Assembly (NCBI GenBank): GCA_902623175.1
Contig: CACNSR010000010.1
Coordinates: 1 to 64,000 of the forward strand
Source of the DNA: Halieaceae bacterium
GTDB taxonomy: Bacteria > Pseudomonadota > Gammaproteobacteria > Pseudomonadales > Halieaceae
Direction: 5' to 3'
Length of the DNA stretch: 64,000 bases
In this document: positions 57,413 through 64,000 of the stretch, piece after piece
How positions within the stretch are numbered: position 1 is the stretch's first letter
Layout: each line of letters opens with the position of its first letter
Made by a program: the position numbers and the translations under genes
Notes under the pieces: model-generated
What the model was told of the DNA's origin: nothing
Seen by the model: the letters and a program-made list of their open reading frames with translations, nothing else
Database searches by the model: none

Positions 57413-58576
57413 TTACTGGTCATACACTTCAGAGCGCCGCCCCTCGGAGTCAAATACCATGCTGTCTGGCACTCTGGGGACCGGCTTGTCGCGCAGGCTG
57501 CTCGAACGGTTGATACTATTGATATTAAATATGTAGGCAATGACCTGAGCAACTGCCTCGAAGAGCGGCTCCGGAATGAAAGCCTCAATCTCCGTAGTGA
57601 AAAAGAGCGCCCTCGCCAAAACCGGAGACTGAAACAGCGGCACGCCTTCTTCGCTGGCTCTTTCACGAATGCGCTCTGCCATGACATCCGTGCCTTTTGC
57701 CACCACTTTCGGTGGATCCTCAGAGGAGGGGTCGTAAGTCAGAGCGACTGCAAAATGCTCCGGGTTGGTAATTACTACATCGGCCTCTGCGATCGCCTCG
57801 AGCATCCTAGCAGCCGACACCTCCCGCTGCTTCTGACGAATCCGCTGTTTAACCTCAGGCGAGCCTTCGGTGTCCTTGCGCTCGTCTTTGACCTCCCTCA
57901 AGGACATCTTCATCTTTTGATTATGCTGGTAGACCTGATACGGGGCATCGATCAGAGCAATGATGATCAGCGTGCTCGAAGCGACGAGAAAAGCCGTCGT
58001 GAGAATCGAGGCAGATACTGTGAGACCGGGCTCCAGTGCCATTAGCGAGATCTCCGCAAATTCCGTGATCGACGCGTCGATCAAGAGATAGGTCACACCA
58101 CCGACCAAGAGAAACTTCGCAATGGATTTTCCGAGGTTTACCAACGCCTGTATCCCAAACATGCGTTTAAAACCCGCAATGGGGTTGAACTTGGAAGCCT
58201 TGGGTTGCAGTGACTTCCAGCTGAAGTTGTAACCCCCGATCAAACCGGAGCAAGCCAGCACCACCACGCCCGTCAGGATCAGTATCGGTAAAATCGAAAA
58301 CAACGCCTCGACCATGGCATCAGCCAGGCGGGCGGCAGCGACCTGCGGCTCCAGTACAGCGAGGGAGTCAAATACAAGGCCCTGAGCAAAAATGTTGGCC
58401 ACGTTCCCCAGCAGAGAACTACCAAACAAATAGATATAAATCGCCACACTGATCACCGAAGCTGCGATCGTGATTTCAGTCGAGCGAGCAATCTGCCCTT
58501 CTTCTCTCGCTTTACTGAGACGTCGGGCGGTGGGCTCCTCTGTTTTTTCTTGGCTCTCGTCCTGCTGATCTGCCAT
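57413..58576 (-). CDS. flhB: Flagellar export switch protein FlhB
   Basis: EKTEEPTARRLSKAREEGQIARSTE; VITNPEHFAVALTYD; start set to MADQQDESQ at 58576. Confidence 0.95.
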   Translation of the reverse strand: MADQQDESQEKTEEPTARRLSKAREEGQIARSTEITIAASVISVAIYIYLFGSSLLGNVANIFAQGLVFDSLAVLEPQVAAARLADAMVEALFSILPILILTGVVVLACSGLIGGYNFSWKSLQPKASKFNPIAGFKRMFGIQALVNLGKSIAKFLLVGGVTYLLIDASITEFAEISLMALEPGLTVSASILTTAFLVASSTLIIIALIDAPYQVYQHNQKMKMSLREVKDERKDTEGSPEVKQRIRQKQREVSAARMLEAIAEADVVITNPEHFAVALTYDPSSEDPPKVVAKGTDVMAERIRERASEEGVPLFQSPVLARALFFTTEIEAFIPEPLFEAVAQVIAYIFNINSINRSSSLRDKPVPRVPDSMVFDSEGRRSEVYDQ

Positions 58577-59346
58577 CAGGTTACCGCCCAGATGTTCTGT
58601 GCCCTCTGGAAGGCCTCCAGCCACAACCATTCAATACGATGGCCAATATTCACCAAATACACCAAAAAAAGAACCATGCCCGCCAGCACCATCGCCGGAA
58701 ATCCGACGGCAAAAATATTGAGCGCAGGTGCCGCCCGCGTCACGATCCCGATACAGAGGTTGACCAACATCATAGTCAACATAATGGGCAGCGCTATCAG
58801 CACCCCCCCGAGGAAGACCATCGCTGTCCATTCGGTGAAGTTAACAATGGTCTCGACAAAGTTAATTTGGCCGCCTATGGGCATCACCTGAAAACTCATC
58901 AGTATCAGCTCTATCAAGATCAGATGACCGCCAATGGAGAGGAATATTAGGGTCGACAACACCACCAGAAACGAGGCAAGAACTGGTACACGACCGATAT
59001 TGGGATCCACCGTTTGCGCCATACCAAGACCCATACTCATCGACAATGTCTGGCCCGCTACAACCAAGGCGGCATTCACGACTTGTAGCACGGCCGCAAA
59101 AAGTAGCCCTACCAGAAGCTCGCGGATGATCAACATCAAGCCCGCCGCACTGACGGGATCTATCACCGGCAAGTCTAGGGTAGGGTAGATAAAGATCGTA
59201 AGCACCACGGCGAGAGCAACACGAATGCGAATTGAAACGACCTTTAGAGACACCAGCGGCGCCGCGAGGAGCAGCGCCGAGATGCGCAATAGTGGAATTA
59301 AGCCCGTGGTAAGAATCAGGACGACATCATCAAGAATTAGATTCAT
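58576..59346 (-). CDS. fliR: Flagellar export protein FliR
   Basis: LIPLLRISALLLAAPLVSLKVVSIRIRVALAVVLTIFIYP; likely start MNLILDDVV at 59346. Confidence 0.93.
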   Translation of the reverse strand: MNLILDDVVLILTTGLIPLLRISALLLAAPLVSLKVVSIRIRVALAVVLTIFIYPTLDLPVIDPVSAAGLMLIIRELLVGLLFAAVLQVVNAALVVAGQTLSMSMGLGMAQTVDPNIGRVPVLASFLVVLSTLIFLSIGGHLILIELILMSFQVMPIGGQINFVETIVNFTEWTAMVFLGGVLIALPIMLTMMLVNLCIGIVTRAAPALNIFAVGFPAMVLAGMVLFLVYLVNIGHRIEWLWLEAFQRAQNIWAVT

Positions 59347-59615
59347 CGAGTGAAAATTTGCGGGATCATGTCGAAGATCGAGATAAACATCTCGGACAGA
59401 ATTGTGAGTTGCCAATCGCCGAATATTAGTAGCGCCGCAACCAAAGCCGCCAATTTGGGGATAAAACTCAGCGTCATTTCCTGAATAGATGTGGCCGCTT
59501 GAAATACGCCGATAATCAGACCCACCGACAGTGCAATGATCAACACCGGCCCCGCTACGTATATGACGGTCCAGATCGCTTCTCTACCAATACCGATGAC
59601 TTCTGTCGTCTCCAT
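59343..59615 (-). CDS. fliQ: Flagellar export protein FliQ
   Basis: 90 aa; LSVGLIIGVFQAATSIQEMTLSFIPKLAAL. Confidence 0.95.
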   Translation of the reverse strand: METTEVIGIGREAIWTVIYVAGPVLIIALSVGLIIGVFQAATSIQEMTLSFIPKLAALVAALLIFGDWQLTILSEMFISIFDMIPQIFTR

Positions 59616-59626
59616 ATCAACCGGTC

Positions 59627-60361
59627 CTATACATAACTGCCAGTCAGCGAAGTCATCAGCAGCATCCAGCCATCGACCATCACAAACAACAGAAGTTTGA
59701 AAGGCAATGAGATGATCATGGGAGACAGCATCATCATACCCATGGACATCAGTACGCTGGCGACAACCATATCAATAATGATGAAAGGGATATAAAGCAT
59801 GAATCCAATGGTGAACGCGCTCTTTAGTTCTGAAGTAATAAAAGCCGGCACAAGGACAGTCAGCGGTGTCTCGATCGGCGAGGTGATATCCGGGTTATCT
59901 GCGATACTGACAAAGGTCTGCAGATCCTTTTCTCGGGTTTGGCGCAACATAAAATCCTTCATAGGGATCTGCGCCGCCTCGATCGCCGGCTCCAGTTCCA
60001 TCTCGTCATTACTGTAGGGCGCGATTGCGTCGTCATAAACCTGCGTGAACACAGGTGCCATGATAAAGATAGTGAGGAAGAGTGCGATGCCTAACAGAAT
60101 TTGGTTAGGTGGGGTCTGAGCGGTACCCAGTGCCTGCCTGAGCAGTGATAAAACGATAATGATCCGCGTAAAGCTGGTCATCATCAGCAGAATTGACGGT
60201 AGCAGAGTGAGTACCGTCATCAGGCCAAGTAGCTGCAACGTGACTGAATATTCGGTCTCGCCCGCCTGGCCTTGCACCGCGCTCAAAATAGGGATGGTGC
60301 CCTGTGCCGAAGCGTCAGTCGCTGACAAGAACATCAGCAAGAGCAGCAAGAATCTGAACAT
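59627..60361 (-). CDS. fliP: Flagellar export protein FliP
   Basis: LLMMTSFTRIIIVLSLLRQALGTAQTPPNQILLGIALFLTIFIMAPV. Confidence 0.96.
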   Translation of the reverse strand: MFRFLLLLLMFLSATDASAQGTIPILSAVQGQAGETEYSVTLQLLGLMTVLTLLPSILLMMTSFTRIIIVLSLLRQALGTAQTPPNQILLGIALFLTIFIMAPVFTQVYDDAIAPYSNDEMELEPAIEAAQIPMKDFMLRQTREKDLQTFVSIADNPDITSPIETPLTVLVPAFITSELKSAFTIGFMLYIPFIIIDMVVASVLMSMGMMMLSPMIISLPFKLLLFVMVDGWMLLMTSLTGSYV

Positions 60362-60426
60362 TAGCCCCCCAAGTCGATGGGCCCGGTTCTGCTCCCGCCC
60401 CCGCGGCGGAATTGAGTCAGCCTGGC

Positions 60427-60732
60427 CTACTCAGCACCGCAACTTGCCGATTCTGGGGGCCCAAGTGCGTCGTTCCCATTAACATCAGCAGGCCACTTTG
60501 CAATGGTGTTGATATTAGCTGGAGTTGCACCAATTAAGAACCGTTCATTGTCGACTTCTACCAATACTAACTCGGCAGAGCGGTTCAGACGAACACGCCC
60601 AGTAATGCGGATGGGTAGCCAACTCCGACTCGAGCCTTGCACACGACGCAGTGTCCAAAAGCTAACCGCCATTGCGACCGCCACCACAAAAAGGGCAGTC
60701 ACCCACCTGACCCAACTTAGCTCCTCAGCCAC
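60427..60732 (-). CDS. fliO: Flagellar protein FliO
   Basis: Single TM plus RVRLNRSAELVLVEVDNERFLIGATPANI; position between fliN and fliP. Confidence 0.85.
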   Translation of the reverse strand: MAEELSWVRWVTALFVVAVAMAVSFWTLRRVQGSSRSWLPIRITGRVRLNRSAELVLVEVDNERFLIGATPANINTIAKWPADVNGNDALGPPESASCGAE

Positions 60733-60748
60733 AAGTTGTTACCGGAAC

Positions 60749-61084
60749 TCAGAGTTTTTCGACGCGGTCTTCTGAAGGCAGGATGCGAGTGAGCCTCACA
60801 CCGTAACGATCGTTAACTAGGACTACCTCCCCCTGCGCGACCACTGTATTGTTCACAAGAAGATCCAGAGGCTCGCCAGCGTTTCGCTCCAGCTCGATAA
60901 CGCTACCCTGCTTGAGTCGCAGCAAATCGCGAATCTTTAGGCGCGTTCGTCCCACCTCTACAGAGAGCGTAACGGGAACACTCTGGAGTACATCAGCGCT
61001 AACCATGGCGTCAAAACCCGGGCTCTCAGCATCCTCACTGAGCTGATCCAGCGACACGTCGGCAGTTTCCTCTTCTTCACTCAT
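60749..61084 (-). CDS. fliN: Flagellar motor switch protein FliN
   Basis: VPVTLSVEVGRTRLKIRDLLRLKQGSVIELERNAGEPLDLLVNNTVVAQGEVVLVNDRYGVRLTRIL. Confidence 0.96.
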   Translation of the reverse strand: MSEEEETADVSLDQLSEDAESPGFDAMVSADVLQSVPVTLSVEVGRTRLKIRDLLRLKQGSVIELERNAGEPLDLLVNNTVVAQGEVVLVNDRYGVRLTRILPSEDRVEKL

Positions 61085-61118
61085 GAATATCTCCTAACGG
61101 TGTTCGAGCAAATGTTGA

Positions 61119-62123
61119 CTAGCTCTCCGCCAGCTCAACGGCCTGAAGCAATCGTGCCGCCGTATAGCCATTTGCAGTACCTACCTCAGCCTCAAACAAC
61201 GGAATGTCGTCCACCAATACGCGCGCTAAATCAAACTTGCGCAGATCTAATAAATCGCCCACCTGCATTTTATTGAAGTCGCCAAGCGTCATTTCGACCT
61301 CACCCAAAATAACGCGATGTTCGAGCTCGGCGTCAGAGGCCGCACCGGCCAGCTCTCGAGCCCACACATCATGATCTACGGACGGATCTTCGGAATCCTG
61401 GACTCGACCCCTGAGCACGTCACGAATAGGCTTTAGAGTTGCAAAGGGATAAACCACATCAATTGTGCCGCGCTCCTTATTAGACAGCTCCACCTCGAGG
61501 TGGCACACAATAACGAGATCGTTCTCATCGACAATTTGCACAAACTGCGGATTAATTTCGGAGCCGATGTGCTCGCACTGAATCTCCATGATGGGAGACC
61601 AGGCTTCATGTATGGAGGCGAAGACCACCTCGAGCATAATGTTGATAATACGGGTCTCGGTCGGGGTGAACATCCGGCCCGGGGGTAGCCCCTCAATACC
61701 GCGCCCAAACCCGCCAAAAAAGTTATCGAGCGAGGCAAAGATCACGTTGGGGTCAATGACCACCATCGACGTGCCGCGCAGCCCGGACAAGCGAACCGTA
61801 TTTACGGATAGCGGTGCCTTCAAGTCCTGCAAATATTCAGAGAATGGGAGCGTCTTGACCCGGTCGGCAGTAATTCGCGGGCTGGTCCGCAGTACCTCGA
61901 GCAACCCCATCCGCAAGTGACGTGTGAACCGTTCGGTGATCATATCCACCGCAGCCAAATTGATACCAATAGTGGTATCTTCCGTCACCAAATTGTGAGG
62001 GCGAATCTCTGCACTGAGGGCAGCCTCAGGGTCAATCAGAGAGGCTGAATCATCATCAAACCCCTCGTCAGAGGCCAATGCATTGAGCTCCTCTTCGGAA
62101 AGTCTGCTGCTATCTTCGGCCAT
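61119..62123 (-). CDS. fliM: Flagellar motor switch protein FliM
   Basis: LSEEELNALA; GLRGTSMVVIDPNVIFASLDNFFGG; FTPTETRIINIML. Confidence 0.96.
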   Translation of the reverse strand: MAEDSSRLSEEELNALASDEGFDDDSASLIDPEAALSAEIRPHNLVTEDTTIGINLAAVDMITERFTRHLRMGLLEVLRTSPRITADRVKTLPFSEYLQDLKAPLSVNTVRLSGLRGTSMVVIDPNVIFASLDNFFGGFGRGIEGLPPGRMFTPTETRIINIMLEVVFASIHEAWSPIMEIQCEHIGSEINPQFVQIVDENDLVIVCHLEVELSNKERGTIDVVYPFATLKPIRDVLRGRVQDSEDPSVDHDVWARELAGAASDAELEHRVILGEVEMTLGDFNKMQVGDLLDLRKFDLARVLVDDIPLFEAEVGTANGYTAARLLQAVELAES

Positions 62124-62150
62124 AACGCTTATTTCACCTGCTTATCTGGC

Positions 62151-62738
62151 TCACTGAACCACGAACTCAGTGAACATGACCTCTTCCACGCCGCCAAAAT
62201 CCTCATATCTCTCAAGCACTGAGTTCACCGCTATCTTGAGTTGCTCGGCGAGATCAGATCGAAAATTGGGTTCGGAAATCCGGGTTTCATCAATCTTGCG
62301 CATCACGTCCAACATTTCGGACCGGATGGCAAACTCGTGTTTCTCCATATTCGCGACAACCCGATCATCATAATGGGTCATAATTGCGACTTTAACCTGC
62401 ATCACCTTTCTGGAATTCACGATGTTCGCGACCAGCGGGCGCTCAATTTCCATATAGGTATTCTCGAAACGGGTCAGTTCTGGAGAATCGAGTGTCTCCT
62501 TGTCCGGGCCCTTGGCCAGCTCTTCCGCGCGGGCTCGCGCTTCTTCTGCGTCTAGTTCGAGCTGCTGCACAGTCGCTTCGATCCGCTCGGCAGAGTCGGG
62601 ATCGAAATATCCCACGAAATACATAGTCGCCAATATCGTAATGGCCAAGGCGACAATCACACCTACGCCAATCAGGATATAAGTCAGTATTGGCGATTTT
62701 TTTCCGCCTTCACCCGCTTCTAATTCTTCGTCAGCCAT
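62151..62738 (-). CDS. fliL: Flagellar basal body-associated protein FliL
   Basis: ILTYILIGVGVIVALAITILATMYFVGYF TM; C-terminal VLERYEDFGGVEEVMFTEFVVQ. Confidence 0.92.
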   Translation of the reverse strand: MADEELEAGEGGKKSPILTYILIGVGVIVALAITILATMYFVGYFDPDSAERIEATVQQLELDAEEARARAEELAKGPDKETLDSPELTRFENTYMEIERPLVANIVNSRKVMQVKVAIMTHYDDRVVANMEKHEFAIRSEMLDVMRKIDETRISEPNFRSDLAEQLKIAVNSVLERYEDFGGVEEVMFTEFVVQ

Positions 62739-62774
62739 GATGCTTATCCATCCTTATACGGGGCACGGTTCCCA

Positions 62775-63986
62775 TTATGCCCAAAAATCAATCGAATCCA
62801 GATCCAGTCCCAACTCTAGGTCCTCGGATACGGTATCCGATGCGTGCGCCAAGAGCATTTTGTCGTGATCCTGGGCGCCGGCATTATTAGTGCTCGCCTC
62901 GCGGCCCTGCGATTGACCCTGCTGCGCGTCTGACCCTACATGCAAGTTCGCCAAATTAACGCCACTTTGCTGCAGCGCATCGCGAAGGCGCGGGAGGGAG
63001 TCACCCAGAAGCTCTCTCGTCACCGCGTTCATGGTATTAATTTGTGCGTCTAGGCGACCGTCACGCATTTCCATGACAACATCGATCGCACCAAGCTCCC
63101 TCGGGTGAACGTTGAAAGTCAGCCGATAGTGGCCCGCCGCGATATTGGCCGCCAGACGTTGACCTAGCGCCTCAGAAAGCTGCCGTCCAGCAAGCTCTCG
63201 GGCTGCAAGGTTCTGGTTTGGCGTAAATTGATTTAACCGAGCAGCATCGGAGAGAGCTGATCGATCTGATCCAGTCAGAGCCTGTCTGAAAGATAGATCG
63301 CCCTGGCCTGCAACACGCGCCGCGGCTGCGTCAAACACATCGCCCTGCACCAAACCCGCAAAAGGCGTCGGTTGGGTGGCCAGGGTTACTGCTGGTTTAT
63401 CCGAAGCAGCAGCCAATCGTGCAAGGTCAAGGCTGCGAGCGCTCACAAGGTCACGCAGTGCCACAAGGGGTTCAGCCTTGGCGCCCTTCACTACCTCAGC
63501 GGCCACTGTGGCGTCTGTCTTCATGATCTCCGCCTTGCCATCGGTCGTCACGTTTACGCCACGCAGCGCGAATCGATCTAAGGTTGCGGCTTGTGGCAGC
63601 ACAGCCGCCTCACTCATGGGCTGAGGATTGGGCGCCATCACCTGAGCCAGCGCACTCGCTAGGTTCTGGGACGCCGGTTGTACGGTGTCAGATTGAGCGC
63701 CTGCAATGGCCAAAGCGATGGGTTGTGGTTGCGAAACTACACTGGCGCGCAACGCGTTGATTTCTGCCTCAGAAGCGCCCCCTAACATGGCGGGGATAGT
63801 CGCCAAGGGAGTTGTCGTGCTGGCCGGCACCTGCTGTGCAACTGCGAACGCCGGAGATCTCAGCGGATTCTCTGTAAATGCCCGTATGGCCTTGATGAGT
63901 TCAGGTGCTATCTGGGCTGACAGCTGTCGTACGGACCGATCCACACTTTCTGTATCTGCACGCCATTGAGCCAACTCGGGCGCCAC
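62775..63986 (-). CDS. fliK: Flagellar hook-length control protein FliK (possibly 5'-truncated by window edge)
   Basis: LTFNVHPRELGAIDVVMEMRDGRLDAQINTMNAVTRELLGDSLPRLRDALQQSGVNLANLHV. Confidence 0.88.
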   Translation of the reverse strand: MAPELAQWRADTESVDRSVRQLSAQIAPELIKAIRAFTENPLRSPAFAVAQQVPASTTTPLATIPAMLGGASEAEINALRASVVSQPQPIALAIAGAQSDTVQPASQNLASALAQVMAPNPQPMSEAAVLPQAATLDRFALRGVNVTTDGKAEIMKTDATVAAEVVKGAKAEPLVALRDLVSARSLDLARLAAASDKPAVTLATQPTPFAGLVQGDVFDAAAARVAGQGDLSFRQALTGSDRSALSDAARLNQFTPNQNLAARELAGRQLSEALGQRLAANIAAGHYRLTFNVHPRELGAIDVVMEMRDGRLDAQINTMNAVTRELLGDSLPRLRDALQQSGVNLANLHVGSDAQQGQSQGREASTNNAGAQDHDKMLLAHASDTVSEDLELGLDLDSIDFWA

Positions 63987-64000
63987 GCGTTGAACGATGT

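Noticed and set aside
1-64000. CRISPR arrays, tRNA and rRNA genes
   Set aside because: No regularly spaced direct repeats and no tRNA/rRNA-like sequence noticed; a tool such as tRNAscan-SE or CRISPRCasFinder would be decisive.

Overview
The window looks like a flagellar and flagellar-glycosylation region from a gammaproteobacterium; the taxon is inferred from gene style only. Left part (about 0.07-21.2 kb): a FlaG-like gene, a TIGR04372-like glycosyltransferase, and a carbohydrate-modification island. The island has a plus-strand module (two PhyH/2OG-Fe(II) oxygenase-like proteins, an SDR, a LIC12192-like 'sporadic carbohydrate cluster' protein, an MDR dehydrogenase), a decayed IS3-type transposase relic, and a ~13.5 kb tightly packed minus-strand run. 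That run encodes two C-methyltransferase-like proteins, a WbuC-like cupin, a third PhyH-like oxygenase, a domain-swapped HldE-like kinase/nucleotidyltransferase, a fused TPP-dependent E1 alpha/beta protein, sugar epimerases/dehydratases, an HddC-like nucleotidyltransferase and a GmhA-like SIS isomerase. Middle (21.4-29.6 kb): one short flagellin gene and a seven-gene legionaminic-acid-type pathway. Right (29.7-64 kb): fliD-flgLKJIHGFEDCB, flgAMN, a FliK-like/FlhB-C-terminal pair, H-ring-like genes flgT and flgP, flhA, a GTPase-less FlhF-like gene, flhG, fliA, four uncharacterised ORFs, and flhB-fliRQPONMLK. Promoter-like sites for sigma54 and sigma28 were found by eye. Strongest leads: the undescribed sugar island, the apparent joint reduction of FlhF and FlhG, and a module shared between an oversized FlgK and FliD. 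All family calls come from reading the translations; no database search was run.
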